This document shows, piece by piece, positions 1 to 5,422 of a stretch of 5,422 nucleotides of DNA. The notes under the pieces are model-generated. The model made no database searches, was not told the DNA's origin, and worked only from the letters and a program-made list of their open reading frames with translations. The stretch covers positions 1-5,422 of the forward strand of contig JAGXRS010000255.1 in NCBI GenBank assembly GCA_018335615.1, written 5' to 3'. How positions within the stretch are numbered: the first letter of the stretch is position 1; the number at the start of each line of letters is the position of its first letter. Both the position numbers and the translations under genes were made by a program. Origin of the DNA: Hydrogenophaga sp. (GTDB lineage Bacteria; Pseudomonadota; Gammaproteobacteria; Burkholderiales; Burkholderiaceae_C).

Positions 1-2
1 CC

Positions 3-524
3 GACGCGCTGGTGGTGCACCGGCTCGACATGTCCACCTCGGGCCTGGTGGTGATGGCGCGCGGCCTCGACGCGCAACGCGCCCTGAGCCGCGCCTTTGC
101 CGAACGCCGGGTCCACAAGCGCTACACGGCGGTGGTGGCTGGCGCGCTGTGCAGCCTGCTGCCGGAGGGGGAATGGAACGCGATCGACCTGCCCCTCACC
201 CTGGACTGGCCCAACCGCCCGCGCAGCATCGTCAGCGCCGAGCGGGGCAAGCCCAGCCTCACACACTGGCGGGTGGCGGCTCAAACCCCAGGCGTCCACA
301 CGGGCATCACAACCCGGTTAGAACTGGAACCGGTGACCGGACGCACGCACCAGTTGCGCGTGCACCTGCAGGCCATCGGTCACCCCATCGTGGGCGACGC
401 GCTCTACGCCAGCCCTGAACAGCAGGCCATGGCAGATCGCCTGCTGCTGCACGCCGACACGCTGGCACTGGCGCACCCGCTCACGGGCCTGCAAATGCAA
501 TGGCACAGCCCGTGCCCGTTCTGA
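3..524 (+). CDS. rluA: RluA-type dual-specificity RNA pseudouridine synthase, 5' end missing
   Basis: This is the C-terminal part of an RluA-family enzyme, which isomerises uridine to pseudouridine in RNA. E. coli RluA acts on 23S rRNA position 746 and tRNA position 32. The reading frame is open to the left edge, so the true start lies upstream; a GTG at 12 is in frame but falls inside the catalytic motif and is not the start. Visible signatures are the catalytic motif HRLDMSTSG, with the nucleophilic Asp codon at 27-29, then IDLPL, DWPNRP and GKP. These are followed by TGRTHQLRVH at about 336-365, GHPIVGDALY and the C-terminal RLLLHA. The DWPNRP...GKP block and the YASPE...MA..RLLLHA tail match what I recall of E. 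coli RluA rather than RluC or RluD, which supports the symbol. The protein ends soon after RLLLHA, as short RluA proteins do. The next gene starts 46 bases downstream. The family is certain; exact RNA targets are inferred. Confidence 0.92.
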   Translation, partial: DALVVHRLDMSTSGLVVMARGLDAQRALSRAFAERRVHKRYTAVVAGALCSLLPEGEWNAIDLPLTLDWPNRPRSIVSAERGKPSLTHWRVAAQTPGVHTGITTRLELEPVTGRTHQLRVHLQAIGHPIVGDALYASPEQQAMADRLLLHADTLALAHPLTGLQMQWHSPCPF

Positions 525-570
525 CGTCTCCCGACCCCGTACGCCTCTTCAACCGACAGACGCACCCCGC

Positions 571-1338
571 ATGCAACACCTGACCATCCTCACCGGCGCC
601 TCCCGCGGCATGGGCCTGGCCATGGCACGCCAGCTGCTTGGCCCCGACCGGCTGCTGCTCTGCGTGTCGAGACAGATCAACGACACGCTGGAGGCGGAGG
701 CACTGGACCGAGGAACCACGCTCATCCAGTGGTCGCAGGACCTGGCCGACCCGGCCACCGCCCGGCTGCGCCTGCAAGCCTGGCTCGACGGCCAGGACCA
801 CCGCACACTGAGCGGCGCCACGCTGATCAACAACGCCGGCATGATTCCGCGCATCGGCCCGCTGGACGACTGCCCGGCAGACGAGCTCGCGGCCGCGCTG
901 CGCGTGGGCCTGGAGGCACCGATGCAGCTCACCGCCGCCTTTCTCAACGCCACGGCACGCTGGGTGGCCGCGGGCTGGCACGGTCCGCGCCAGGTGCTCA
1001 ACATCTCGTCCGGCCTGGGCCGCTACCCCATGGCGGCCCAGGCCCCCTACTGCGCGGCCAAGGCCGGGCTGGACCACTTCACCCGCTGCGCGGCACTGGA
1101 CGAGGCGCGCCGGCCCTTCGGTGCGCGCCTGGTCTCGCTGGCCCCGGGTGTGATCGACACCGACATGCAGACCCAGCTGCGCGCGGGCGACCCGGCGGGC
1201 TTTCCCGACGTGCAGCGCTTCGTGGCGCTGCAGCGCGAGGGCCAGCTGACGGCCCCCGACGAGGCCGCTGCCCGCGTGCTGGCCTGGTTGGGGCGCGCCG
1301 ATTTCGGCGACCAGCCCGTGGCCGACGTGCGCGACTGA
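571..1338 (+). CDS. Short-chain dehydrogenase/reductase (SDR) family oxidoreductase
   Basis: This is a complete classical SDR of 255 residues, the usual length for the family, and probably a cytoplasmic NAD(P)H-dependent reductase. The cofactor-binding glycine motif TGASRGMG is at residues 8-15 and the NNAG structural motif at 87-90. The active site is Ser147 (in NISSG), Tyr160 and Lys164 (YCAAK), with the expected 13-residue Ser-Tyr spacing. The APG motif follows at 191-193, with VIDTDM after it. The first ATG is chosen because it places the glycine motif at the normal distance from the N-terminus; no clear Shine-Dalgarno precedes it. The NISSGLG and PGVIDTDMQ segments recall the YueD/sepiapterin-reductase-like branch, but the substrate cannot be read from sequence. 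It lies between rluA and a phosphatase gene with short gaps, suggesting a shared transcript. Nothing in the context identifies a pathway. Confidence 0.93.
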   Translation: MQHLTILTGASRGMGLAMARQLLGPDRLLLCVSRQINDTLEAEALDRGTTLIQWSQDLADPATARLRLQAWLDGQDHRTLSGATLINNAGMIPRIGPLDDCPADELAAALRVGLEAPMQLTAAFLNATARWVAAGWHGPRQVLNISSGLGRYPMAAQAPYCAAKAGLDHFTRCAALDEARRPFGARLVSLAPGVIDTDMQTQLRAGDPAGFPDVQRFVALQREGQLTAPDEAAARVLAWLGRADFGDQPVADVRD

Positions 1339-1355
1339 GCCCAGCGTCGCACCCC

Positions 1356-1946
1356 ATGGCCAGCCTGCCGCGCCGCCACCTGCTGCAAGCCCTCGCCGGG
1401 CTCGGCGTCGGCCTGTACCGGCCGGCTCACGGCGAGCCAGCCCCCCGGGACCTCGCCTTCTGGCAGCTGCTGAGGGAAGGGGGTTGCGTGGTGCTGATGC
1501 GCCACGCCCAGACCGTGGCCGGGCTGGGCGACCCGCCCGGGTTTCGCCTGGGCGACTGCAGCACCCAGCGCAACCTCAGCGCCGCCGGACGCGAGCAGGC
1601 ACGCCAACTCGGCGTTGCCTTTGCACGCGAGGGGGTGCACGTGGACGAGGTGCGCTCCAGCGCCTGGTGCCGCTGCACCGAAACAGCCCACCTGGCCTTC
1701 GGACGACACACCGTCTGGGCGCCTGCCAACTCGTTCTTTCAAGGCGGCGACGGCGCGGCCCAGGCCCGCGAGATGGGCCGTTTCGTGCGCGAATGGCCGA
1801 CGCCGCGCAACGCGGTGATCGTCACCCACCAGGTGAACATGACGGCACTCACCGGCGGATTCCCGGCCATGGGGGAGCTGTTCCTGCTGCGCCCCGACGA
1901 TGCACGCGACGGTCGCTGGCCGGTCCTGGCCCGGCACATTCCCTGA
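1356..1946 (+). CDS. Histidine phosphatase family protein with Tat-like signal peptide
   Basis: This is a 196-residue protein of the histidine phosphatase (phosphoglycerate mutase-like) superfamily. The core signature is LMRHAQT, with Arg49 and the phospho-acceptor His50. It is followed by S102-x3-R106-x3-T110 in SSAWCRCTET, and the second catalytic His158 in VIVTHQVNMTALTG. The N-terminus MASLPRRHLLQALAGLGVGL has a twin arginine (R6-R7) followed by a hydrophobic stretch and a plausible cleavage region near AHGEPA at about 25-29. Export to the periplasm by the Tat route is therefore likely. The frame is open far upstream of 1356, but only this ATG gives the signal peptide and avoids a long overlap with the reductase gene, whose stop is 17 bases upstream. 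No strong ribosome binding site is seen, so translation may depend on the upstream gene. The substrate is unknown; family members include phosphosugar and phosphoester phosphatases, and a few have lost activity, but here the visible catalytic residues are intact. Confidence 0.88.
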   Translation: MASLPRRHLLQALAGLGVGLYRPAHGEPAPRDLAFWQLLREGGCVVLMRHAQTVAGLGDPPGFRLGDCSTQRNLSAAGREQARQLGVAFAREGVHVDEVRSSAWCRCTETAHLAFGRHTVWAPANSFFQGGDGAAQAREMGRFVREWPTPRNAVIVTHQVNMTALTGGFPAMGELFLLRPDDARDGRWPVLARHIP

Positions 1947-1948
1947 CC

Positions 1949-1984
1949 GTTGCCCCGGACAGCGCCCACGCTGCCCCCGGCAAC
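1949..1984 (+). terminator. Hairpin after the phosphatase gene, possible terminator
   Basis: An inverted repeat begins two bases after the phosphatase stop codon. The outer arms GTTGCC (1949-1954) and GGCAAC (1979-1984) pair perfectly. An inner stem CAGCG (1960-1964) with CGCTG (1969-1973) closes a CCCA loop. The two stems are separated by a symmetric five-base internal loop. No T-run follows, so it is not a textbook intrinsic terminator; it could act as an RNA-stabilising 3' end or a Rho-assisted terminator. Its position between the first gene group and the dyad ahead of bktB fits a transcript boundary. Confidence 0.35.
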
Positions 1985-1993
1985 CGCTGACGC

Positions 1994-2023
1994 CTTGACC
2001 TCTGTCAAGCTCCGCGTAAGCAT
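1994..2023 (+). promoter_or_regulatory. Candidate promoter and operator dyad ahead of bktB
   Basis: A perfect inverted repeat, CTTGACCTCTGTCAAG, spans 1994-2009, with six-base arms and a CTCT spacer. It contains TTGACC (1995-2000), a five-of-six match to a sigma-70 -35 element. The region where a -10 would fall (about 2017-2023, TAAGCAT) is only a weak match, so the promoter would need an activator or a different -10. A dyad covering the -35 is a common layout for a repressor operator, for example of the TetR type. No regulator gene is present in the window, so the binding protein is unknown. The site lies about 105-120 bases before the bktB start codon. Confidence 0.35.
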
Positions 2024-2099
2024 GCGCGCATTACCATGGCCCGTTGCCGGCGCAGCACCTGTGAGCCTGCACCGACCACACCACACCCCATTCATCCCC

Positions 2100-2105
2100 A
2101 GGAGA
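2100..2105 (+). promoter_or_regulatory. Strong Shine-Dalgarno sequence of bktB
   Basis: AGGAGA lies seven bases before the ATG at 2113, which is ideal spacing. It fixes the thiolase start. It is the only clear Shine-Dalgarno among the gene starts visible in the window, consistent with this gene being translated independently and strongly. Confidence 0.85.
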
Positions 2106-2112
2106 GACAGAC

Positions 2113-3297
2113 ATGAGCCGTGAAGTTGTAGTAGTCAGCGCCGCCCGCACCGCCATCGGCACCTTTGGTGGCAGCCTGAAGGACGTGCCCCCCACCGAAC
2201 TCGGCGCACTGGTCGTGCGCGAGACGCTGGCACGCGCCGGCGTCGACGGCAAGGACGTCGGCCACGTGGTCTTCGGCCATGTGGTGAACACCGAGCCCAA
2301 GGACATGTACCTCTCCCGCGTGGCGGCCATCAACGGCGGCTGCGGCGAAGCCACGCCCGCCTACAACGTGAACCGCCTGTGCGGCTCGGGCCTGCAGGCC
2401 ATCGTCAACGCCAGCCAGAGCATCCTGCTGGGCGACACCGACATCGCCATCGGCGGCGGTGCCGAGTGCATGAGCCGCGCGCCCTTCGCCTCGCTGAACA
2501 TGCGCTGGGGCGCGCGCATGGGTGACACCAAAATGGTGGACATGATGGTGGGCGCGCTGCACGACCCCTTCCACAACATCCACATGGGCGTGACCGCCGA
2601 GAACGTGGCCGCCCAATACGGCATCACCCGCGACATGCAGGACGCGCTGGCCCTGGAAAGCCACCTGCGCGCCGAGCGCGCCACGCAAGAAGGCCGCTTC
2701 AAGGACCAGATCGTTCCCGTCGTGCTGAAAAGCCGCAAGGGCGACGTGTCCTGGGCAACCGACGAGCACTTCCGCCCTGGCTGCAAGCTGGAAGACATGA
2801 GCAAGCTCAAGCCCGTGTTCCAGAAAGAAAACGGCACCGTCACCGCCGGCAACGCCTCGGGCATCAACGACGCGGCCGCCGCCGTGGTGCTGATGGACAG
2901 CCAGGCCGCCCAGGCCCGCGGCCTGAAGCCGATGGCCCGCCTGGTGGGCTATGCCCACACCGGACTGGACCCGAAGATCATGGGCGTGGGCCCGATCTCG
3001 GCCACCCGGGCCGTCCTCGCCAAAACCGGCCTGTCGGTGAACGACCTGGACGTGATCGAGGCCAACGAAGCGTTTGCCGCCCAGGCCTGCGCCGTGAGCA
3101 AGGAACTCGACCTGGACCCGGCCAAGGTCAACCCCAACGGCTCGGGTATTTCGCTGGGCCACCCCATCGGCGCCACCGGCGCGCTGATCACCGTGAAGGC
3201 GCTCTACGAACTGGAGCGCATCCAGGGCCGCTACGCGCTGGTGACGATGTGCATCGGCGGCGGCCAGGGCATCGCGGCGGTGTTTGAACGGGTGTAA
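2113..3297 (+). CDS. bktB: Beta-ketothiolase / acetyl-CoA C-acyltransferase, BktB-like
   Basis: This complete 394-residue thiolase interconverts two acyl-CoA molecules (such as acetyl-CoA plus acetyl- or propionyl-CoA) and a 3-ketoacyl-CoA plus CoA, in the cytoplasm. The catalytic residues are all present: nucleophilic Cys90 in NRLCGSG, His350 in GHPIGATG and the acid/base Cys380 in CIGGGQG. NEAFAAQ and NGSGISLGHP are the usual family blocks. The length matches bacterial biosynthetic-type thiolases, which have about 393 residues. The N-terminus MSREVVVVSAARTAIGTFGG, the LGALVVRE block and the end VTMCIGGGQGIAA are very close to Cupriavidus necator BktB as I recall it. BktB accepts longer chains than PhaA and supplies C5 precursors for polyhydroxyalkanoate. 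A PhaA, AtoB or degradative role remains possible, since no pha, 3-hydroxyacyl-CoA dehydrogenase or CoA-transferase gene is adjacent. It has its own Shine-Dalgarno and candidate promoter and appears monocistronic, with palindromes following its stop. Confidence 0.93.
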   Translation: MSREVVVVSAARTAIGTFGGSLKDVPPTELGALVVRETLARAGVDGKDVGHVVFGHVVNTEPKDMYLSRVAAINGGCGEATPAYNVNRLCGSGLQAIVNASQSILLGDTDIAIGGGAECMSRAPFASLNMRWGARMGDTKMVDMMVGALHDPFHNIHMGVTAENVAAQYGITRDMQDALALESHLRAERATQEGRFKDQIVPVVLKSRKGDVSWATDEHFRPGCKLEDMSKLKPVFQKENGTVTAGNASGINDAAAAVVLMDSQAAQARGLKPMARLVGYAHTGLDPKIMGVGPISATRAVLAKTGLSVNDLDVIEANEAFAAQACAVSKELDLDPAKVNPNGSGISLGHPIGATGALITVKALYELERIQGRYALVTMCIGGGQGIAAVFERV

Positions 3298-3326
3298 ACA
3301 CCCGCCCCCCGCGCCGCTTCGCGTCA

Positions 3327-3342
3327 CCCCCCCGAAGGGGGG
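3327..3342 (-). terminator. C6/G6 hairpin, UUCG tetraloop on the minus strand
   Basis: Six C (3327-3332) and six G (3337-3342) flank CGAA. Read on the minus strand, the loop becomes C-UUCG-G, an exceptionally stable tetraloop. On the plus strand it lies 29 bases after the bktB stop and could help to end or protect the bktB transcript, but no T-run follows in either direction. It may simply be a component of the surrounding repeat. Confidence 0.4.
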
Positions 3343-3343
3343 C

Positions 3344-3380
3344 GATGCCAGCGGCCCGGCAAAGCCGGTTCCGCGGCATC
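3344..3380 (+). repeat. Nested hairpin within the bktB-ravA repeat
   Basis: GATGCC (3344-3349) pairs with GGCATC (3375-3380), and GCGG (3351-3354) with CCGC (3371-3374). CCGGC (3356-3360) pairs with GCCGG (3364-3368) around an AAA loop. The three stems stack into one long hairpin with a bulged A on the left and a few unpaired bases. The 3' arm can instead pair with GGATGCCGC at 3402-3410, so two folds compete. Confidence 0.6.
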
Positions 3381-3430
3381 CTGGGCAAAGGCATGCGCGC
3401 CGGATGCCGCTTGGTGACCAACCCATCCAC

Positions 3431-4813
3431 ATGACACCCACACCCGACGCCGACACTTGGGCGCCATTGCTGGCCGAGCTGGAACGCGGCCTGCTGCAGC
3501 GCGACATGGCCGCGCGGGCGCTGCTGCTGGCGGCGCTGGCGGGTGAGCATGTGCTGCTGCTGGGGCCGCCCGGCACCGCCAAGAGCGAACTGGCGCGCCG
3601 GCTGCAGCGCTTGCTGCCCGGAGCGCGCTATTTCGAGCGCCTGCTCACGCGGTTCACCGTGCCCGAGGAGCTGTTCGGGCCGCTCTCGCTGCGCGCGCTG
3701 GAAGACGACCGCTACGAACGCCTGACCGAAGGCTACCTGCCCAGTGCCGAGGTGGCCTTTCTGGACGAGGTGTTCAAGGCCAATTCGGCCATCCTGAACA
3801 CCCTGCTCGGCCTGCTGCACGAACGCCAGTTCGACAACGGCAGCCAGCGGCTGCCGGTGCCGCTGCTGTGCCTGGTAGGCGCCAGCAACGAGCAACCGCA
3901 GGACGACAGCCTGCTGGCCTTTTACGACCGCTTTCTGCTGCGCGTGCCCGTGCAGCCGGTGGACGACGAACACTTCAGCGCCCTGCTGCTGACCGACACG
4001 CGTGGGGCGCCCACCGATCAGGCATCGCCCCAGCTGGACACCGCCCATCTGGAGGCGCTGCGCGAAGCGGCACCGCAGCTGCCGCTGGCTGAACCCACGC
4101 TCGCGCTGCTGCTGCGCGCACGCGAGCATGCCCGGCAGAGCCAGCAGACCGTGTCGGACCGGCGCTGGCGCCAGCTGGTGACGCTGCTGCAGGTGCAGGC
4201 CGCCAGCCGAGGGGCCACATCGGTGGAGCCCTGGGACCTCTGGCTGCTGCCCTTCGTGCTGGCCAGCGAACCGGCGCAGGTGCCGGGCTGGACCAACTTC
4301 TTCCTGCACGCGGTCGCGCACACCGCGCCGCTCCCCCTGGATGGCCTGGAGCGTGCCGTGCTGGCCTTCGAGCAGCAGCTGGACACCGAGCGCCGCGCCC
4401 CGCCCGACGTGCAGGACGACAGCGCGGGCAAGCTCGCCCTGGCCCGCGCCATCCAGCGCCCCTGTGAAGAAAGCGAAATGGTGCGCATCACCAGCGAACG
4501 CGCGCAACGTCGCTACAGCCGCGTGCACATTGACGCCCGGGTGGCGCAATGCGAGGGACTCCAGGCACGCCTGTTGGCCCTGCACGCCGAGCAGCTGGCG
4601 CTGGCGCGCGAGGTGCTGGGACAGGCGCGGGCGCACGTCTGGCTGCCGCCATCCTGGCTGCTGCAGATCGAATCCGTGCACGGCGAACGCTGTGGTCAGC
4701 TGGCGATGTGGTGTGCCCAGCACCAGTCCACGCAACAGGGCTTTGCCGCCCTGCCTGTGGATGCCAGCGCTGACACCGCCGCGCCAGCACCAGTGCCCTG
4801 CGAATACCCATGA
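3431..4813 (+). CDS. ravA: MoxR-family AAA+ ATPase RavA
   Basis: This is a 460-residue AAA+ ATPase of the MoxR/RavA branch (E. coli RavA has 498 residues). These form ATP-driven hexamers that work with a VWA-domain partner, ViaA, as a chaperone-like machine. Motifs in order are Walker A GPPGTAKS at 45-52, RFTVPEELFGPLS at 74-86 and RYERLTEGYLP at 94-104. Walker B AEVAFLDE is at 106-113, the sensor-1 region ASNE at 151-154, the arginine-finger region YDRFLLR at 165-171, and sensor 2 in VSDRRW at 241-246. A helix-rich C-terminal region (about 280-430) corresponds in position to the RavA lid and C-terminal domains. ATG 3431 is preferred because it puts Walker A at the same distance from the N-terminus as in E. 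coli RavA. An in-frame ATG at 3404 would add nine residues but lies in the palindromic repeat. There is no clear Shine-Dalgarno at either start. Its stop overlaps the next start as ATGA, supporting coupled translation with the viaA-like gene. Confidence 0.92.
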   Translation: MTPTPDADTWAPLLAELERGLLQRDMAARALLLAALAGEHVLLLGPPGTAKSELARRLQRLLPGARYFERLLTRFTVPEELFGPLSLRALEDDRYERLTEGYLPSAEVAFLDEVFKANSAILNTLLGLLHERQFDNGSQRLPVPLLCLVGASNEQPQDDSLLAFYDRFLLRVPVQPVDDEHFSALLLTDTRGAPTDQASPQLDTAHLEALREAAPQLPLAEPTLALLLRAREHARQSQQTVSDRRWRQLVTLLQVQAASRGATSVEPWDLWLLPFVLASEPAQVPGWTNFFLHAVAHTAPLPLDGLERAVLAFEQQLDTERRAPPDVQDDSAGKLALARAIQRPCEESEMVRITSERAQRRYSRVHIDARVAQCEGLQARLLALHAEQLALAREVLGQARAHVWLPPSWLLQIESVHGERCGQLAMWCAQHQSTQQGFAALPVDASADTAAPAPVPCEYP

Positions 4814-5422
4814 GGGCTTCGACAGGCTCGGCCCGAACGGGCGGGCCGGTCGGCACCGCGCCCATGGTCGGCATTCGCCCTGAAACGGTCACCGTTCGGC
4901 GTGAGCCGATCGAAGCGGCAAAGGCGCCTGACCGCCCCTACCACCACCTGAACGCCCTGCCCCGCGAGCTCTGGCGCTGGGCCGTGGTGTGCAGCAGCGG
5001 CGACGCTGCCCGGCGCCTACCCGGTCTGCCCCACTGGCACGACGCGCTGCTGGCGGGCTCCCTGCCCGACCCCTCCCGCGACCTGGGCGACCCCGAGGCC
5101 ACGCAGGCGCTGCGCCCGCTGCTGGCCGAGCTGGACCTGCTCGCCCTCACCCGCCAGAGCCAGCCGCTCACCCGCCAGGTGCTGCAAAGCCTGCTGTGGC
5201 ACCTGGACAGCCTGATCGACCGCCCGATGGAGGAGCCGCGGATGGCCGCTATTGCCCGCATGCAGACCCGCTTTCGCGAGAGTTGGGACGTGCAGCGCCA
5301 GGGGTGGGACGAGGTGCAGGCCCTGCTGCAGTCGCTCGGCGATCTGGCCCACCTGCGCTGGGACGATCTGGCCGGCCAGCTGAGCCGGCGCGAATGGCAG
5401 GAAGCACGCCGCATCGGCGAGC
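4810..5422 (+). CDS. viaA: ViaA-like VWA-domain partner of RavA, 3' end missing
   Basis: The frame is open from ATG 4810 to the right edge of the window, giving 204 residues of an incomplete protein. The start overlaps the ravA stop (ATGA), the classic arrangement for a stoichiometric pair, and no Shine-Dalgarno is seen. Residues from about 44 (YHHLNALPRELWRWAVV) onward look like a normal helical domain. RFRESWDVQRQ at 154-164 and LRWDDLAGQLSRREWQEAR at 182-200 match in pattern the N-terminal domain of E. coli ViaA, which has LWDMSAGQLKRGDY. The VWA domain itself, with its metal-binding DxSxS motif, would lie beyond the window and cannot be confirmed. Residues 3-36 are encoded by a palindromic repeat (4816-4916), so the N-terminus is not ancestral; an alternative in-frame ATG at 4864 is also inside the repeat. 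Family assignment rests on the pairing with ravA plus the weak sequence pattern. Confidence 0.78.
   Translation, partial: MRASTGSARTGGPVGTAPMVGIRPETVTVRREPIEAAKAPDRPYHHLNALPRELWRWAVVCSSGDAARRLPGLPHWHDALLAGSLPDPSRDLGDPEATQALRPLLAELDLLALTRQSQPLTRQVLQSLLWHLDSLIDRPMEEPRMAAIARMQTRFRESWDVQRQGWDEVQALLQSLGDLAHLRWDDLAGQLSRREWQEARRIGE
4816..4916. repeat. REP-like inverted-repeat element at the ravA/viaA junction
   Basis: Two 25-base arms face each other: 4816-4840, beginning GCTTCGACAGGCTCGG and ending CGAACGG, and 4892-4916, beginning CCGTTCGGCG and ending CGATCGAAGC. Comparing the left arm with the reverse complement of the right, 20 of 25 positions agree by my count. About 51 bases separate them. 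The right arm also folds alone as TCGGC-GTGA-GCCGA (4896-4909), with a GNRA-type loop. The TTCGACAGGCTC...CGAACGG pattern resembles a dispersed palindromic repeat I recall from many proteobacterial intergenic regions. It starts three bases after the ravA stop and has no stop codon in the viaA frame. Confidence 0.75.

Larger units (their letters stand above)
3311..3410. repeat. Palindromic intergenic repeat between bktB and ravA
   Basis: Most of the 133-base gap between the thiolase and ravA is GC-rich palindromic sequence. It starts with GCGCCGCTTCGCG, then has a C-run/G-run hairpin, then a nested hairpin ending in GGCATCCTGGGC. I recognise this general pattern (C-run, GAA, G-run, GCGATGCCAGCGGCC, AAAGCCGGTTCCGCGGC) as resembling a dispersed intergenic repeat in Comamonadaceae genomes. 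That is from memory and would need copy counting in the source genome. No promoter for ravA is evident in the gap. Confidence 0.6.

Noticed and set aside
729..1355. Upstream extension of the phosphatase frame, giving a protein of about 405 residues.
   Set aside because: The extension lies entirely in the wrong frame of the reductase gene and is Arg/Pro/Gly-rich. The ATG at 1356 gives a proper signal peptide and normal family length.
3284..3430. Upstream extension of ravA into the end of the thiolase gene, or a start at ATG 3404.
   Set aside because: The added residues are encoded by the palindromic repeat, and the start at 3431 already gives the N-terminal length seen in E. coli RavA.
2092..3582. 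A minus-strand open frame of 496 codons covering the whole thiolase gene and running into ravA.
   Set aside because: It is the antisense shadow of the GC-rich thiolase. Its translation is rich in Gly, Ala, His and Val with no domain, while the plus strand carries complete thiolase catalytic motifs.
3188..4735. A minus-strand open frame of 515 codons opposite ravA.
   Set aside because: It is low-complexity, rich in Gln, Arg, Ala and Gly, and has no recognisable motif; the plus strand holds an intact AAA+ ATPase with all core motifs. Its length reflects the scarcity of stop codons in high-GC DNA.
4848..4873. Direct repeat GGTCGGCA at 4848-4855 and 4866-4873 within the junction element.
   Set aside because: Eight bases is short for GC-rich sequence and no target-site duplication logic fits, since it lies inside rather than at the edges of the element.
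1..5422. Possible defence, phage or CRISPR system.
   Set aside because: No direct-repeat array, transposase, integrase, nuclease or toxin-antitoxin motif is visible. The MoxR-type ATPase with its partner fits the RavA-ViaA family rather than a defence ATPase.

Overview
This is a compact, very GC-rich window in which every gene reads left to right. Codon usage is strongly G/C at third positions. The thiolase closely resembles BktB of Cupriavidus, and the intergenic palindromes are of a kind I associate with Comamonadaceae. The source is therefore probably a betaproteobacterium of the order Burkholderiales, perhaps Comamonadaceae. This assignment rests on recalled resemblance, not on a search.

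Layout. Bases 1-524 hold the 3' part of an RluA-type pseudouridine synthase whose start lies upstream of the window. Bases 571-1338 encode a complete short-chain dehydrogenase/reductase. Bases 1356-1946 encode a small histidine phosphatase with a Tat-like signal peptide. These three genes are 46 and 17 bases apart and probably share a transcript, which may end at a hairpin at 1949-1984. A 166-base gap follows, holding a perfect dyad that overlaps a -35-like TTGACC and then a strong ribosome binding site. This gap leads into a complete BktB-type beta-ketothiolase (2113-3297). The next gap (3298-3430) is filled largely by a palindromic repeat with stacked hairpins. After it come ravA (3431-4813), a MoxR-family AAA+ ATPase, and the 5' part of a viaA-like gene (4810 to the window end). 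The last two overlap by four bases (ATGA).

How the genes fit together. The window is mostly ordinary chromosomal housekeeping and metabolic sequence, comprising RNA modification, a reductase, a phosphatase, acyl-CoA metabolism and the RavA-ViaA ATPase/VWA pair. I see no phage, transposase, CRISPR array or defence island. The most unusual spot is the ravA/viaA junction. There an inverted pair of 25-base REP-like arms (4816-4916) sits immediately after the ravA stop and is read in frame as the N-terminus of the ViaA-like protein. The second most interesting spots are the dyad ahead of bktB and the competing hairpins ahead of ravA.
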